Assembly (NCBI RefSeq): GCF_005491705.1
Contig: NZ_CP028092.1
Coordinates: forward strand, 3,472,001 to 3,536,000
Length of the DNA: 64,000 bases
DNA from: Pontibacter sp. SGAir0037
Lineage (GTDB): Bacteria; Bacteroidota; Bacteroidia; Cytophagales; Hymenobacteraceae
Reading direction: 5' to 3'
Within the stretch, counting starts at the first letter, position 1. Each line of letters begins with the position of its first letter. Below, piece by piece: positions 46,718-57,575 of this stretch. A program made the position numbers and the translations under genes. The notes under the pieces are model-generated. The model was not told the DNA's origin and ran no database searches. It saw nothing but the letters and a program-made list of their open reading frames with translations.

Positions 46718-47236
46718 TTAACCGTTAAATACTTTCTGTAAATTAACTCCACGTTGCTGAGCAACAGCCAATGGATCACGCATTTTTGAAAGAGCATCAA
46801 AAGTAGCTTTAACCACGTTATGCGGGTTAGAAGATCCTTTTGATTTGCAAAGTACATCTTTAATACCAGCACTTTCTAAAACAGCACGCATTGCACCACC
46901 AGCAATTACACCAGTACCAGCCGCAGCAGGCTTCACTAAAACGAAACCACCTGAATACTTACCTTCCATTGCGTGAGGAACAGTATGGTGATACAAAGGA
47001 ACCTTAACAAGATTCTTTTTTGCATCATCAATACCTTTGGCAATAGCATCTGTTACTTCGTTAGCTTTACCTAATCCGTAACCTACAACACCATTCCCAT
47101 CACCTACAACAACAATAGCAGCAAAGCTAAATCTTCTACCACCTTTAACTACTTTGGCAACGCGATTAATGGCAACTACTCTCTCCTTTAGTTCAATTTC
47201 GCTAGCCTTTACACTACGTATATTATTCTTCAACAT
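46718..47236 (-). CDS. rpsE: 30S ribosomal protein uS5
   Basis: The protein has 172 residues. The motifs [19 protein letters not shown] and [19 protein letters not shown] are diagnostic. uS5 lines the mRNA entry channel and affects decoding accuracy. It sits between rplR and rpmD. Confidence 0.98.
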   Translation of the reverse strand: MLKNNIRSVKASEIELKERVVAINRVAKVVKGGRRFSFAAIVVVGDGNGVVGYGLGKANEVTDAIAKGIDDAKKNLVKVPLYHHTVPHAMEGKYSGGFVLVKPAAAGTGVIAGGAMRAVLESAGIKDVLCKSKGSSNPHNVVKATFDALSKMRDPLAVAQQRGVNLQKVFNG

Positions 47237-47242
47237 AATCTC

Positions 47243-47593
47243 TTAGAATTTAAGGCCTGCTTCGCGAGCGCCTTCTGCCAATGATTTAACTTTGCCATGG
47301 TAAAGGTAACCTGAACGGTCAAATACTACCTGCGATATTCCCAACTCAAGGGCTTTTGCAGCTATTTCCTTACCAACTTTGTTTGAAGTTTCAGTGTTCA
47401 CTTTAGAAGCATCATCAAGCTTTACTGAAGAGGCAGCTACAAGTGTTTTACCTGTAGTGTCATCAATTATCTGAGCATAGATAGCACGATTACTTCTAAA
47501 CACAGACAATCTTGGTCTTTCAGAAGTACCAGAAATCTTGTTTCTGATGCTTTTCTTAATTCTTACTCTTCTTTCTACTTTGTTAACAGACAT
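47243..47593 (-). CDS. rplR: 50S ribosomal protein uL18
   Basis: The protein has 116 residues, with RIRKKI-like basic N-terminus ([15 protein letters not shown]), [18 protein letters not shown] and the end GAREAGLKF. It binds 5S rRNA. It lies 8 bases after rplF and 6 bases before rpsE. Confidence 0.98.
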   Translation of the reverse strand: MSVNKVERRVRIKKSIRNKISGTSERPRLSVFRSNRAIYAQIIDDTTGKTLVAASSVKLDDASKVNTETSNKVGKEIAAKALELGISQVVFDRSGYLYHGKVKSLAEGAREAGLKF

Positions 47594-47601
47594 GATGATG
47601 A

Positions 47602-48156
47602 TTATTTAGACGCTGTCTTACCAGCTTTTCTTCTTACAACTTCACCTACGAAACGTATACCTTTACCTTTGTAAGGTTCTACTTTACGCAGAGATCTGAT
47701 TTTTGCGGCAACCTGACCCAATAGTTGCTTATCATTCGATTCAAGTGTGATTACCGGTGCTTTACCTTTTTCAGTAACTGCATTAGCAACTACTTCTTTC
47801 GGTAATGTCATGAAGATATTGTGTGAATATCCTAATGCTAGCTCCAATACATTATTTTGAACAGATGCTTTGTAACCCACACCAACTAGCTCGAGCTTTT
47901 CCTGATAACCTTGGCTAACACCTACCACCATGTTATTAATAAGCGCTCTGTACAGACCATGCATAGCTTTATGACGCTTTTGTTCTGTTGGACGCTCCAC
48001 AATGATTCTGTTATCTTCTTGCTTCACAGCAATATCTTTATCAACAGAAGTACTTAAAGAACCTTTCGGTCCTTTAACCGTTACAACATTATCATTACTA
48101 ACAGTAACTTCTGTGTTATTTGGCAGGGTGATTGGCAATTTTCCTATACGTGACAT
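47602..48156 (-). CDS. rplF: 50S ribosomal protein uL6
   Basis: The protein has 184 residues, starting [17 protein letters not shown]. The C-terminal signature reads [16 protein letters not shown]. It sits near the factor-binding site of the large subunit. Normal spc position after rpsH. Confidence 0.98.
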   Translation of the reverse strand: MSRIGKLPITLPNNTEVTVSNDNVVTVKGPKGSLSTSVDKDIAVKQEDNRIIVERPTEQKRHKAMHGLYRALINNMVVGVSQGYQEKLELVGVGYKASVQNNVLELALGYSHNIFMTLPKEVVANAVTEKGKAPVITLESNDKQLLGQVAAKIRSLRKVEPYKGKGIRFVGEVVRRKAGKTASK

Positions 48157-48170
48157 TGTCTATCCTCCTA

Positions 48171-48569
48171 TTAATAAACGTAACATAATACTTCGCCACC
48201 CACATTAAGTGACTTTGCTTCTTTCTCTGTCATTACACCTTTAGATGTAGACAAGATAGCCACGCCTAAACCATTCAATACACGCGGAAGATTATCATGA
48301 CCGGCATATTTACGTAGACCTGGCGTACTAACCCTCTCAAGCTTCACAATAGCAGGCTGCTTTGTGGCTGGGTTATACTTAAGGGCAATTTTAATTGTGC
48401 CCTGTACTGTAGAGTCATCGAACTTATAGCTCTGGATGTACCCCTTATTGTACAGTACTTTAGTTATCTCTTTTTTTAAGTTGCTAGATGGTATTTCAAC
48501 TACTCTGTGGTTAGCCTTGATAGCGTTACGCACTCTAGTTAAATAATCTGCTATTGGATCTGTGTTCAT
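48171..48569 (-). CDS. rpsH: 30S ribosomal protein uS8
   Basis: The protein has 132 residues, starting MNTDPIADYLTRVRNAIKA and ending with the S8 signature GVMTEKEAKSLNVGGEVL. In E. coli uS8 represses the spc operon. Here the gene follows rpsN after a 90-base gap, one of the largest in the cluster, which contains a -7-like element. Confidence 0.98.
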   Translation of the reverse strand: MNTDPIADYLTRVRNAIKANHRVVEIPSSNLKKEITKVLYNKGYIQSYKFDDSTVQGTIKIALKYNPATKQPAIVKLERVSTPGLRKYAGHDNLPRVLNGLGVAILSTSKGVMTEKEAKSLNVGGEVLCYVY

Positions 48570-48612
48570 TATGAATCACTTAAATAATGAATGCTTTTTA
48601 ATAAGCGAGCCG

Positions 48613-48620
48613 CAAAGATA
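48613..48620 (-). promoter_or_regulatory. Possible internal promoter before rpsH
   Basis: The - strand reads TATCTTTG about 44 bases before the rpsH start. It is identical to the rplM and rplC -7 elements. A TTGT lies 25 bases further upstream, longer than the usual 19-20, so the -33 match is poor. Confidence 0.4.
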
Positions 48621-48659
48621 CAAATATCTTTTGTTCTTTCTTACTACAAGAAGAAAAAA

Positions 48660-48929
48660 TTACCAGCTTGCTTTTGTAACACCAGGAATTTTACCAGCTG
48701 ATGCTAATTCTCTGAAAGTAACACGTGATATACCGAACTTTCTCATGTAACCACGTGGTCTGCCAGTTAATTTGCAACGGTTGTGTAGTCTAACAGGAGA
48801 AGCGTTTTTTGGAAGTTTATCAAGTCCTTCGTAATCTCCTTTTGCTTTCAGTTCAGCTCTTTTAGCAGCATATTTTGCTACCAGTTTCTGTCTTTTAAGC
48901 TCTCTTGCTTTAATTGCTTCTTTCGCCAT
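48660..48929 (-). CDS. rpsN: 30S ribosomal protein uS14 (zinc-free form)
   Basis: The protein has 89 residues, starting [16 protein letters not shown]. The signature region is [20 protein letters not shown]. It has a single cysteine, so it is the long zinc-free type. The gene lies between rplE and rpsH. Confidence 0.98.
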   Translation of the reverse strand: MAKEAIKARELKRQKLVAKYAAKRAELKAKGDYEGLDKLPKNASPVRLHNRCKLTGRPRGYMRKFGISRVTFRELASAGKIPGVTKASW

Positions 48930-48934
48930 TTTTC

Positions 48935-49489
48935 TTATTTCTTAATATTAGTGAAAGGCATACCAAAAGCTCTCAGCAGTTCGTAACTTTCTTCGTCCGT
49001 TTTAGCTGTCGTTACGAAAGTGATATCCATACCACTAATGGCTTTAATTTTATCAATACTGATTTCAGGGAAAATGATTTGCTCTTTTACACCAAGCGTG
49101 TAGTTTCCTCTGCCATCGAAACCTTTATCACTAACACCTCTGAAGTCACGTACACGTGGAAGGGCGATAGTTAAAAGACGGTCCAAGAACTCATACATTC
49201 TCTCTCCTCTCAAGGTAACGCGTGCTCCAATTGGCATGCCTTCACGAAGTTTGAAGTTAGAAACAGATTTCTTAGCAATGGTTGCAACTGCTTTCTGTCC
49301 TGTGATAGTTGTTAATTCATCAACACCAATATCAACAAGCTTTTTGTCAGCTACTGCAGCACCTATACCTTTATTGATAGAGATCTTAGTCAGTTTAGGA
49401 ACCTGCATTACGTTTTTATACTGGAATTTCTCTTTCAGGGCAGGCACTACCTCTGACTGATATTTTTCTTTAAATCTTGTAGTAGCCAT
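48935..49489 (-). CDS. rplE: 50S ribosomal protein uL5
   Basis: The protein has 184 residues, with [38 protein letters not shown] and the late [15 protein letters not shown]. It binds 5S rRNA and contacts P-site tRNA. It starts 1 base after the rplX stop, so translation is coupled. Confidence 0.98.
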   Translation of the reverse strand: MATTRFKEKYQSEVVPALKEKFQYKNVMQVPKLTKISINKGIGAAVADKKLVDIGVDELTTITGQKAVATIAKKSVSNFKLREGMPIGARVTLRGERMYEFLDRLLTIALPRVRDFRGVSDKGFDGRGNYTLGVKEQIIFPEISIDKIKAISGMDITFVTTAKTDEESYELLRAFGMPFTNIKK

Positions 49490-49490
49490 C

Positions 49491-49811
49491 TTAGATTACT
49501 TCTCCTGTTTTTTTAGAATAACGCTCTGATTTACCTTCGCTGTTTTTTCTTCTGCCAGTTTTAGTAGTCTCTCCTTTAGCATCTACTAGCATTACATTAC
49601 TAGCATGGATAGGTGCCTCTATTTTTGAGATACCACCTTGAGGATTTTTTGCACTAGGCTTGGTATGCTTAGTTACCAGGTTTAATCCTTCTATTACTAC
49701 TTTCTGCTTCTCGATATTAACAGCTGTGATGCGGCCTGTTTTGCCGCGCTCATCACCAGCAATCACTTTAACAGTATCGCCAGTTTTAACATGAAGTTTT
49801 TTCTTATTCAT
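49491..49811 (-). CDS. rplX: 50S ribosomal protein uL24
   Basis: The protein has 106 residues, starting [19 protein letters not shown], with a KOW motif ([14 protein letters not shown]) and [15 protein letters not shown]. It initiates large-subunit assembly. It lies 21 bases after rplN. Confidence 0.98.
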   Translation of the reverse strand: MNKKKLHVKTGDTVKVIAGDERGKTGRITAVNIEKQKVVIEGLNLVTKHTKPSAKNPQGGISKIEAPIHASNVMLVDAKGETTKTGRRKNSEGKSERYSKKTGEVI

Positions 49812-49832
49812 CTTGTAATTTCTGAATTAGGG

Positions 49833-50201
49833 TTAAAGAACTTCAGGAGCTAACGAAACAATTTTCATGAACTGCTTTTCACGAAGTTCACGTGCTACCG
49901 GTCCGAAAATACGAGTACCACGTGGTTCATTGTTAGCATTTAACAATACTGCGGCATTATCATCGAAACGGATATAAGAACCGTCTTTTCTTCTGATTTC
50001 TTTTTTTGTTCTAACGATAACTGCTTTAGAAACAGTTCCTTTCTTAACGTTTCCAGAAGAAAGGGCTGATTTTACAGTTACTACGATTCTATCACCGATA
50101 GAAGCATATTTCTTTCCTGTACCACCTAATACGCGGATGCAAAGAACTTCTTTTGCTCCACTATTATCAGCTACAGATAATCTTGATTCCTGCTGTATCA
50201 T
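49833..50201 (-). CDS. rplN: 50S ribosomal protein uL14
   Basis: The protein has 122 residues, the exact family length, starting [19 protein letters not shown]. The signature [19 protein letters not shown] and the end [11 protein letters not shown] agree. It lies 1 base after rpsQ. Confidence 0.98.
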   Translation of the reverse strand: MIQQESRLSVADNSGAKEVLCIRVLGGTGKKYASIGDRIVVTVKSALSSGNVKKGTVSKAVIVRTKKEIRRKDGSYIRFDDNAAVLLNANNEPRGTRIFGPVARELREKQFMKIVSLAPEVL

Positions 50202-50202
50202 T

Positions 50203-50460
50203 TTACTTCGCCCTTTCTATGATTTCTACTAAACGCCAGTTTTTATTTTTGCTAAGCGGACGTGTCTCCTGAATGCGTACCGTATCACCGATGTTGCACT
50301 CATTTTTCTCGTCGTGAGCCATGAATTTTGTAGACTTGCTAACGAATTTACCGTAGATCGGGTGCTTCATTCTGCTTTCTACAAGCACAGTGATAGACTT
50401 GTCCATTTTGTTGCTAACAACCTTACCACTTCTTTCTTTTCTAAGATTTCTCTCTTGCAT
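50203..50460 (-). CDS. rpsQ: 30S ribosomal protein uS17
   Basis: The protein has 85 residues, starting [19 protein letters not shown]. The middle reads [19 protein letters not shown], the S17 OB-fold signature. It lies 13 bases after rpmC and 1 base before rplN. Confidence 0.98.
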   Translation of the reverse strand: MQERNLRKERSGKVVSNKMDKSITVLVESRMKHPIYGKFVSKSTKFMAHDEKNECNIGDTVRIQETRPLSKNKNWRLVEIIERAK

Positions 50461-50473
50461 GATTTAATGACTA

Positions 50474-50674
50474 TTAAGAGTTAGCTTCAATTTCACGACG
50501 ACGTATCTCTGTGTTCAGGCGAGCAATCGCCTTCTTAGTCTCACGAATTTTCATCGGATTCTCCAACGGAGATATAGCATGCGCAAAACGCAGGTTTTGC
50601 ATGTTGGAGCTCTCAGTGTTAAGCCTTTCTTTCAGTTCTTCTAAAGACAAAGCTTTTATCTCTGAATTTTTCAT
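50474..50674 (-). CDS. rpmC: 50S ribosomal protein uL29
   Basis: The protein has 66 residues, a helical hairpin starting MKNSEIKALSLEELKERLN, with the KIRETKKAIARLNTEIRR signature. It lies at the tunnel exit where chaperones dock. It starts 3 bases after rplP. Confidence 0.98.
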   Translation of the reverse strand: MKNSEIKALSLEELKERLNTESSNMQNLRFAHAISPLENPMKIRETKKAIARLNTEIRRREIEANS

Positions 50675-50677
50675 ATA

Positions 50678-51100
50678 CTATTTCTCAACGTAATCTCTAC
50701 GTACTACAAATTTTGTTTTAACAGGAAGCTTCTGAGCAGCTAAACGCAACGACTCTTTTGCAACTTCCAAAGGAACACCATCAGACTCAAACATGATTGT
50801 ACCAGGTTTTACAACGGCTACCCAATACTCAGGAGAACCCTTACCTTTACCCATACGAACCTCAGCAGGCTTTTTCGTAACAGGCTTGTCAGGGAATATG
50901 CGGATCCACACCTGACCCTCACGTTTCATGGCTCTTGTCATGGCAATACGTGCAGACTCAATCTGACGGCTTGTGATCCATGATGCTTCAAGTGATTTGA
51001 TTGCAAAGGAACCAAATGAAATAGTACTGCCTCTATGAGCCAGACCTTTCACACGGCCTTTTTGCATTTTTCTATATTTAGTCCTTTTAGGCTGTAACAT
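50678..51100 (-). CDS. rplP: 50S ribosomal protein uL16
   Basis: The protein has 140 residues, starting [19 protein letters not shown]. The signature [19 protein letters not shown] is intact. It lies near the A site and peptidyl-transferase centre. It starts 30 bases after rpsC. Confidence 0.98.
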   Translation of the reverse strand: MLQPKRTKYRKMQKGRVKGLAHRGSTISFGSFAIKSLEASWITSRQIESARIAMTRAMKREGQVWIRIFPDKPVTKKPAEVRMGKGKGSPEYWVAVVKPGTIMFESDGVPLEVAKESLRLAAQKLPVKTKFVVRRDYVEK

Positions 51101-51130
51101 TTTCTAAAACTTAATAATGTTAACAAACAA

Positions 51131-51916
51131 TTATTGACGTGGCTTATTGTTGCGCTTCTGACCACCGACACCATCCGATTTTTTGTTTCGGTTGCCACCG
51201 CGTCTGTCATTGCCACCACGTCTTTCATTACCACCACCTGATGCACCAGGTCCTTTGCTTTCTAAACCGGCATTTGGAGTAAGATCTTTTTTACCATAAA
51301 CTTCACCTCTGAAGATCCATACTTTAATTCCAAGTTTACCATACACTGTCTGAGCTTCAGATAATGCATAGTCGATGTCGGCACGAAGTGTATGAAGAGG
51401 AGTTCTTCCTTCTTTATAATGCTCTGTTCTTGCCATCTCAGCACCACCAAGACGACCTGACACCTGCACTTTAATACCTTCGGCACCAACACGTAAAGCA
51501 GAAGCAATAGCTTGCTTCATAGCGCGACGGAAGGAGATACGAGCCTGTAATTGTTGAGCAATAGACTCTCCAACTAATTTAGCATCTAGTTCAGGACGCT
51601 TAATTTCAAAGATGTTAATTTGAACATCCTTGTTTGTAAGTTTTTTAAGCTCTTCCTTAATTTTATCTACTTCCTGGCCACCTTTACCGATAACAACACC
51701 TGGTCTGGCAGTATTAACAGTAATAGTGATGCGCTTAAGGGTTCTTTCGATAATGATTTTAGAAATACCGCCTTTAGGAATACGCGCAAGTATATATTTT
51801 CTGATTTTCTCGTCTTCGATCAGTTTATCAGCGAAATCTTTACCGCCATACCAGTTAGAATCCCATCCTTTGATAACTCCTAGTCGAAAACCGATTGGAT
51901 TTACTTTCTGTCCCAT
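51131..51916 (-). CDS. rpsC: 30S ribosomal protein uS3
   Basis: The protein has 261 residues, somewhat longer than E. coli uS3 (233). The KH domain has [20 protein letters not shown], and the C-terminal domain has [20 protein letters not shown]. After residue 215 or so comes a tail with repeated arginine-glycine-asparagine steps ([11 protein letters not shown]) ending KRNNKPRQ. It lies 3 bases after rplV. Confidence 0.98.
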   Translation of the reverse strand: MGQKVNPIGFRLGVIKGWDSNWYGGKDFADKLIEDEKIRKYILARIPKGGISKIIIERTLKRITITVNTARPGVVIGKGGQEVDKIKEELKKLTNKDVQINIFEIKRPELDAKLVGESIAQQLQARISFRRAMKQAIASALRVGAEGIKVQVSGRLGGAEMARTEHYKEGRTPLHTLRADIDYALSEAQTVYGKLGIKVWIFRGEVYGKKDLTPNAGLESKGPGASGGGNERRGGNDRRGGNRNKKSDGVGGQKRNNKPRQ

Positions 51917-51919
51917 TTC

Positions 51920-52312
51920 TTACTTGTTGGCTTTGTTAGATTTCTTTGATTTCTGCTCTAGTTGCTCTTCAGTCATGCTGTCGATAACAACTGTCACATG
52001 GTTTGATCTCTTTCTGATACGATGACCACGGCCTTGAGGAGCCGGACGAAGACGCTTCAACATTTTACCTTCATCAACAAAGATTTCTTTGATATAAAGG
52101 TTTGCATCTTCTACTCTTTCGTCTTCGTTCTTCTGCTGCCAGTTTGCTAAAGCTGATAATAATAGCTTTTCAATTTTAGCAGCGCCAGAGTTAGGCTCGA
52201 ACTTAAGTAACCCTAAAGCTCTAGAAACGCTTTTACCGCGTACTAAGCCTGCCACTAATCTCATCTTACGAGGAGAAGTAGGCACATTTCTTAATTTTGC
52301 TACTGCTTCCAT
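51920..52312 (-). CDS. rplV: 50S ribosomal protein uL22
   Basis: The protein has 130 residues from ATG 52312, which lies one base after the rpsS stop; the frame extends upstream inside rpsS without family similarity. The core [19 protein letters not shown] and [19 protein letters not shown] are uL22 signatures; its loop lines the exit tunnel. The C-terminus is Lys-rich. Confidence 0.97.
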   Translation of the reverse strand: MEAVAKLRNVPTSPRKMRLVAGLVRGKSVSRALGLLKFEPNSGAAKIEKLLLSALANWQQKNEDERVEDANLYIKEIFVDEGKMLKRLRPAPQGRGHRIRKRSNHVTVVIDSMTEEQLEQKSKKSNKANK

Positions 52313-52313
52313 C

Positions 52314-52592
52314 TTAACGCTTGCCTTTATCTTTTTTAGCAATATGACCTCTGAAGTTTCTGGTTGGAGCAAATTCACCTAATTTGTGTCCAACCATGTT
52401 TTCAGTAACATAAACCGGTATGAATTTATTCCCGTTGTGTACTGCAAATGTATGTCCAACAAAATCAGGAGAAATCATTGATCTGCGAGACCATGTCTTT
52501 ACTACAGATTTCTTTCCTGATTCATTCAGAACAGCTACTTTTTTCTCGAGCCTATAGTCAATATAAGGCCCTTTTTTTAATGATCTAGCCAT
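52314..52592 (-). CDS. rpsS: 30S ribosomal protein uS19
   Basis: The protein has 92 residues, starting [19 protein letters not shown], with [17 protein letters not shown]. It is part of the 30S head. It lies 3 bases after rplB and 1 base before rplV. Confidence 0.98.
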   Translation of the reverse strand: MARSLKKGPYIDYRLEKKVAVLNESGKKSVVKTWSRRSMISPDFVGHTFAVHNGNKFIPVYVTENMVGHKLGEFAPTRNFRGHIAKKDKGKR

Positions 52593-52595
52593 TTC

Positions 52596-53423
52596 TTATT
52601 TCTTCTTTCCTCTATTAACTATAAGTTTCTCAGAATACTTATTCTTGTTTCTAGTTTTAAGGCCTTTAGCATATAAGCCTTTGCGTGAACGAGGGTGACC
52701 GCCTGAAGACTTACCTTCACCACCACCCATAGGGTGATCAACTGGGTTCATGGCTACACCTCTTACACGTGGACGCTTGCCTAACCATCTGTTACGACCA
52801 GCTTTACCTAGCTTAACGTTCATGTGGTCGGCATTAGAAACAGTTCCTACTGTTGCATAACAGTTAACCAATACCATTCGTAGCTCACCTGAAGGAAGCT
52901 TAATAGTAGCATAGCGGCCTTCTCTTGCAACTAGCTGAGCATATGAACCTGCACTTCTTGCTAAAACAGCACCGTTTCCTGGTTGCAGCTCGATATTGTG
53001 GATAATAGTACCTAGAGGAATATCTGATAATGGCAGGCAATTTCCTACTTCTGGAGCAATTCCAGGGCCTGACATAATTTGAGTACCTACTTGCAGACCA
53101 GCTGGAGCTATGATATAGCTTTTCGTACCGTCTACATAAAATACAAGAGCAATACGAGCAGTTCTGTTCGGATCGTACTCAATTGTTTTTACTGTAGCAG
53201 GAACACCATGCTTAGTACGCTTGAAATCAATAATTCTGTATTTTCTTTTATGACCACCGCCTATATAGCGCATTGTCATTCTACCAGAATTGTTACGTCC
53301 ACCAGATTTTGATAATGGTGCCAACAAAGATTTCTCTGGAGTAGAAGCTGTGATTTCATCAAAAGCTGGAGCTACTCTAAATCTTTGACCTGGTGTTGTT
53401 GGTCTTAACTTTTTTAAAGCCAT
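52596..53423 (-). CDS. rplB: 50S ribosomal protein uL2
   Basis: The protein has 275 residues. The motifs [20 protein letters not shown] and [20 protein letters not shown] include the conserved His important for peptidyl transfer. It lies 10 bases after rplW. Confidence 0.98.
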   Translation of the reverse strand: MALKKLRPTTPGQRFRVAPAFDEITASTPEKSLLAPLSKSGGRNNSGRMTMRYIGGGHKRKYRIIDFKRTKHGVPATVKTIEYDPNRTARIALVFYVDGTKSYIIAPAGLQVGTQIMSGPGIAPEVGNCLPLSDIPLGTIIHNIELQPGNGAVLARSAGSYAQLVAREGRYATIKLPSGELRMVLVNCYATVGTVSNADHMNVKLGKAGRNRWLGKRPRVRGVAMNPVDHPMGGGEGKSSGGHPRSRKGLYAKGLKTRNKNKYSEKLIVNRGKKK

Positions 53424-53433
53424 TTCTAATTAA

Positions 53434-53721
53434 TTATATACCGCTGTAAAAGTCTATAACTTCACCCTCTTTCAGGGTTACAATTGCTTTTTTCATGGAA
53501 GCTGTACGACCAGATACTGCACCTGATTTTGTGTACTTGCTTTTCAGTTTTCCTTGAGTTCTGATGGTTGCTACTTTTTCAACAGTAACACCATACTGTT
53601 TTTCAACTGCCTTTTTGATTTCTACTTTATTGGCTTTTCTTTCAACCTCGAAAGCATACTTTCCAACCTCGTTTAAGGCAGCATATTTTTCTGTTACAAG
53701 CGGTCTTTTAAGAACGTTCAT
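53434..53721 (-). CDS. rplW: 50S ribosomal protein uL23
   Basis: The protein has 95 residues, starting MNVLKRPLVTEKYAALNEV, with RKANKVEIKKAVEKQYGV. It lies at the tunnel exit, docking site for trigger factor and SRP. Its ATG overlaps the rplD stop by one base (TAATG), a translational coupling. Confidence 0.98.
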   Translation of the reverse strand: MNVLKRPLVTEKYAALNEVGKYAFEVERKANKVEIKKAVEKQYGVTVEKVATIRTQGKLKSKYTKSGAVSGRTASMKKAIVTLKEGEVIDFYSGI

Positions 53722-54350
53722 TATTTTGCGCTAAAGAGGTTTTCTAAAACATTAACTGAATCTTCTACCAATACTAATTTCTCAGTATTTAGCAGATCAT
53801 AAGTATTAATATCACTTGCTGTAGAAACTTTTACCTTTGGTATGTTTCTGCTAGATAACACTACATTCTGATTTACACCAGAAGTAACAATAAGTGTTTT
53901 TCCAGTAGCCTGAATATTATTTAAAATGGCAATAAAGTCTTTTGTCTTAGGAGTATCTAAGTTAATTGCCTCTACTAAAGCCACTTTATTATCACGTGCT
54001 AAAAGAGAAAGAGCTGATAAACGAGCTACGTTCTTCAACTTTTTGTTCAACTTGAAGCTATAGTTTCTTGGTCTAGGACCAAATACTCTACCACCACCAA
54101 CAAACAATGGTGCTTTTAAGCTACCTGCACGGGCTCCGCCTGTACCTTTTTGTTTCTTGATTTTCTTTGTAGAACCAGCTACTTCGTTTCTTTCTTTAGA
54201 TTTGTGCGTTCCCTGTCTTTGATTAGCCAGGTACTGCTTCACGTCAAGATACATCGCATGCTCATTTGGCTCTAAACCAAATACAGCATCAGAAAGGGTA
54301 ACCTTTCTACCTGTATCTTCACCTTTGATATTCAATACAGAAAGCTCCAT
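53721..54350 (-). CDS. rplD: 50S ribosomal protein uL4
   Basis: The protein has 209 residues from ATG 54350, one base after the rplC stop; a start at 54362 would lie inside rplC. The motif KIKKQKGTGGARAGSLKAP and FGPRPRNYSFKLNKK are diagnostic. In E. coli uL4 represses the S10 operon; no attenuator is identified in the rplC leader here. Confidence 0.97.
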   Translation of the reverse strand: MELSVLNIKGEDTGRKVTLSDAVFGLEPNEHAMYLDVKQYLANQRQGTHKSKERNEVAGSTKKIKKQKGTGGARAGSLKAPLFVGGGRVFGPRPRNYSFKLNKKLKNVARLSALSLLARDNKVALVEAINLDTPKTKDFIAILNNIQATGKTLIVTSGVNQNVVLSSRNIPKVKVSTASDINTYDLLNTEKLVLVEDSVNVLENLFSAK

Positions 54351-54351
54351 T

Positions 54352-54969
54352 TTATTTCTCAATTAACACGTAAGAATTTTTGGCACCAGGTACGGAGCCA
54401 CTAACTACCAAAAGGTTTTTATCTGCAATAACACGTAACACAGTTAAGTTCTGAACTTTTACTCTGTTACCACCCATTCTACCTGCCATGCGCATTCCTT
54501 TGAATACTCTTGAAGGCCAAGAACAAGCACCAATAGATCCAGGGTGTCTTGCCCTGTTGTGCTGACCGTGAGTTTGTCCGCCAACACCGGCAAAGTTGTG
54601 GCGTTTTACAACACCTTGGAAACCTTTACCTTTTGATGTACCTACTACATCGATGTACTCTCCTTCTATGAACAGATTTACATCTATAACTTCACCAAGA
54701 GAAGGATTGATACCTTCTACATCAAATTCGGCAACCTTTTTCTTAGGTGACGTATTAGCTTTTTTAAAGTGACCAGCTTCGGCTTTAGTAGTTCTCTTTA
54801 ACTTCTTTTCACCGTAGCCAAGCTGTACAGCTGCGTAGCCATCAGTCTCAACCGTCTTCACCTGAGTAACTACACATGGCCCAGCTTGGATAAGCGTTAC
54901 AGGAGTGTATTTACCATCTGTAGTGAAGAGGCTTGTCATTCCGATTTTTTTACCGATAATTCCAGGCAT
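54352..54969 (-). CDS. rplC: 50S ribosomal protein uL3
   Basis: The protein has 205 residues, starting [19 protein letters not shown]. The signature [16 protein letters not shown] and the [17 protein letters not shown] loop agree. It is the first gene of the long ribosomal operon here, because a terminator and promoter separate it from rpsJ. Confidence 0.98.
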   Translation of the reverse strand: MPGIIGKKIGMTSLFTTDGKYTPVTLIQAGPCVVTQVKTVETDGYAAVQLGYGEKKLKRTTKAEAGHFKKANTSPKKKVAEFDVEGINPSLGEVIDVNLFIEGEYIDVVGTSKGKGFQGVVKRHNFAGVGGQTHGQHNRARHPGSIGACSWPSRVFKGMRMAGRMGGNRVKVQNLTVLRVIADKNLLVVSGSVPGAKNSYVLIEK

Positions 54970-55030
54970 TCAACTTGTTTTTTAAAAGATGGATATAAAT
55001 ATTTAAGCCCTCAGTTTTGCTAAGGGAGTG

Positions 55031-55062
55031 CAAAGATAATGAATTAATATTTCTCTTTGCAA
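55031..55062 (-). promoter_or_regulatory. Promoter of the rplC-rplQ operon
   Basis: On the - strand TTGC (55059-55062) and TATCTTTG (55031-55038) lie 20 bases apart. Both elements match those before rplM. The predicted start is near 55025, giving a leader of about 55 bases. Confidence 0.75.
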
Positions 55063-55100
55063 CTTTCTTCTAAAATATTTCTAAACCATGCAGTTATAAA

Positions 55101-55130
55101 AAAAGAGAACTGATTTCTCAGTTCTCTTTT
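55101..55130 (-). terminator. Terminator between rpsJ and rplC
   Basis: A perfect 13-bp stem (55101-55113 with 55118-55130) has loop TTTC and A/T runs on both sides. It starts 24 bases after the rpsJ stop, ending the rpsL-rpsG-fusA-rpsJ unit. Confidence 0.88.
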
Positions 55131-55153
55131 TTTATATACTTAGATCTGTTTTA

Positions 55154-55459
55154 TCAAACTTTGATCTCTACATCTACACCACTTGGAAGTTCAAGCTTCA
55201 TAAGTGCATCTACTGTTTTAGAGCTGGTTGAGTAAATATCAACTAGTCTTTTGTATGTGCAAAGCTGGAACTGCTCACGTGATTTTTTATTTACGTGTGG
55301 TGAGCGCAATACTGTAAATTTATCTTTCTCTGTTGGAAGAGGAATTGGTCCGCTTACGATAGCACCAGTAGCTTTCACAGCTTTTACAATCTTCTCAGAA
55401 GATTTGTCTACCAGGTTATGGTCGTAAGACTTAAGCTTAATTCTAATTTTCTGATTCAT
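55154..55459 (-). CDS. rpsJ: 30S ribosomal protein uS10
   Basis: The protein has 101 residues, starting [18 protein letters not shown]. The signature [20 protein letters not shown] is intact. uS10 (NusE) also takes part in transcription antitermination. It is the last gene of the str unit, 10 bases after fusA, and not the first of the S10 operon as in E. coli. Confidence 0.98.
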   Translation of the reverse strand: MNQKIRIKLKSYDHNLVDKSSEKIVKAVKATGAIVSGPIPLPTEKDKFTVLRSPHVNKKSREQFQLCTYKRLVDIYSTSSKTVDALMKLELPSGVDVEIKV

Positions 55460-55469
55460 TATTTTACTA

Positions 55470-57572
55470 CTATTTAGCTGCAGTTCCTTTTAATTTTGCA
55501 ATAATGCCATCTGCTAAGTTCTGTGGTACTTGCTCGTAGTGAGAGAAAGTAAGAGAAGCTGTAGCTCTACCTGATGTGATAGTTCGTAGATCTGTTACGT
55601 AACCGAACAATTCTGAAAGTGGAACATCAGCTTTAACAACTGTTGAAGTTCCTTTCGTATCCATACCTTTCATGATACCTCTTCTTCTGTTCAAGTCACC
55701 AGTTACAGGACCAGTATATTCATCCGGCGTAACAACGTCAACAGCCATAATTGGCTCAAGAAGTTTAGGAGCGCATTGTTTTCCAGCTTCTTTGAAACCT
55801 TGGCGTGCAGCTAATTCAAATGAAAGTGAATCAGAGTCAACATCGTGGAAAGAGCCATGGAACAATCGCACTTTCATAGAGTCAAGTGGGAAACCTGCCA
55901 GAATACCATTCTTCATAGCCTCTTCAAAACCTTTCTGAATAGCCGGAATGAATTCTTTAGGAATTACACCACCTACAATTGCATTTTCGAACAGAAGCCC
56001 TTGCTTGTCGTCGTCGCGTGGTCCCATATTGAACACGATGTCAGCGAACTTACCACGACCACCAGACTGCTTCTTGAATACCTCACGGTGTTCAACAGTT
56101 TTAGTGATTGTTTCTTTGTAAGCAACCTGAGGTGCACCTTGGTTCAACTCAACTTTAAACTCTCTCTTCATCCTGTCGATAATGATCTCCAGGTGAAGCT
56201 CACCCATACCTCTTAAAATCGTCTGACCAGTTTCCTCGTCAGTGTTTACCTGAAGTGTTGGATCCTCTTCAACGAGTTTAGCAATAGCCATACCCATTTT
56301 ATCTGAGTCAGCCTGAGTTTTAGGCTCGATAGCATATCCAATAACCGGCTCTGGGAACTCCATAGACTCCAATACGATCTTAGCATTTTGATCGCAAAGT
56401 GTATCTCCGGTTTTGATGTCTTTAAATCCTACTACCGCAGCGATGTCACCAGCAGATAATCTCTCGATTTGATTCTGCTTGTTAGCATGCATCTGGAAGA
56501 TACGGGATATACGCTCTTTGTTACCTGAACGTGTGTTGAATGTATAAGAACCAGATTCCAGTACACCAGAATAAGCTCTAACAAAGCATAAACGACCTAC
56601 GTAAGGGTCAGTAGCAATTTTAAAGGCAAGTCCTGCAAATGGTTCGCTTTCGCTTGGCTTACGCGCAACTTCAGCACCAGTGTCAGGGTTTGTTCCTACA
56701 ATGCTCTCTTTATCCAGAGGTGAAGGGCAAAGCGCCATCACATAGTCAAGCATTGTTTGTACACCTTTGTTTTTGAAAGAAGAGCCACAAAGCATCGGCA
56801 CAATGGCCATATCTATAGTTGCAGCACGTAAAGCAGCTAAGATTTCATCTTCAGAAATTGAATCCGGATCTTCGAAATACTTCTCCATTAAAGTTTCATC
56901 GTACTCTGCCACTGCTTCCAGAAGTTTTTCTCTGTATTCTGCAGCTTCTTCAACCATGTCATCCGGAATTGGAACTTCTGTAAAGGTCATACCTTTATCT
57001 TCTTCATTCCAGATAATTCCACGGTTATTTACCAGATCAACTACACCTTTAAAGTTATCTTCTGCACCGATTGGTAACTGCAGAGCAACTGCATTACTTC
57101 CCAGCATTTCTTTCACCTGCTTACATACAGCAAGGAAGTCAGCACCGGAACGGTCCATTTTGTTTACGAAACCAATACGAGCTACTTTGTAGTTATCAGC
57201 AAGTCTCCAGTTAGTTTCAGATTGTGGCTCTACGCCATCTACTGCACTAAACAAAAACACCAGACCATCTAATACACGAAGAGAACGGTTAACTTCTACT
57301 GTAAAGTCAACGTGTCCGGGAGTATCGATGATGTTGATATGGTAGTTATCACCTCTGTAAGGCCAGCTAACTGTTGTCGCAGCAGAAGTAATAGTAATAC
57401 CTCTTTCCTGCTCCTGCTCCATCCAGTCCATCGTTGCAGCTCCATCGTGAACCTCACCGATTTTGTGGCTTACTCCAGCATAGTATAAAATACGCTCCGT
57501 CGTTGTTGTTTTACCAGCATCGATGTGAGCGGCAATACCAATATTTCTTGTGAATTTTAAATCCCTTGCCAT
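55470..57572 (-). CDS. fusA: Elongation factor G
   Basis: The protein has 700 residues. The G motifs are [23 protein letters not shown] and NKMDRSGAD; the switch has [14 protein letters not shown]. It drives ribosome translocation with GTP. It lies 3 bases after rpsG. tuf, which often follows fusA, is absent here. Confidence 0.98.
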   Translation of the reverse strand: MARDLKFTRNIGIAAHIDAGKTTTTERILYYAGVSHKIGEVHDGAATMDWMEQEQERGITITSAATTVSWPYRGDNYHINIIDTPGHVDFTVEVNRSLRVLDGLVFLFSAVDGVEPQSETNWRLADNYKVARIGFVNKMDRSGADFLAVCKQVKEMLGSNAVALQLPIGAEDNFKGVVDLVNNRGIIWNEEDKGMTFTEVPIPDDMVEEAAEYREKLLEAVAEYDETLMEKYFEDPDSISEDEILAALRAATIDMAIVPMLCGSSFKNKGVQTMLDYVMALCPSPLDKESIVGTNPDTGAEVARKPSESEPFAGLAFKIATDPYVGRLCFVRAYSGVLESGSYTFNTRSGNKERISRIFQMHANKQNQIERLSAGDIAAVVGFKDIKTGDTLCDQNAKIVLESMEFPEPVIGYAIEPKTQADSDKMGMAIAKLVEEDPTLQVNTDEETGQTILRGMGELHLEIIIDRMKREFKVELNQGAPQVAYKETITKTVEHREVFKKQSGGRGKFADIVFNMGPRDDDKQGLLFENAIVGGVIPKEFIPAIQKGFEEAMKNGILAGFPLDSMKVRLFHGSFHDVDSDSLSFELAARQGFKEAGKQCAPKLLEPIMAVDVVTPDEYTGPVTGDLNRRRGIMKGMDTKGTSTVVKADVPLSELFGYVTDLRTITSGRATASLTFSHYEQVPQNLADGIIAKLKGTAAK

Positions 57573-57575
57573 TAA

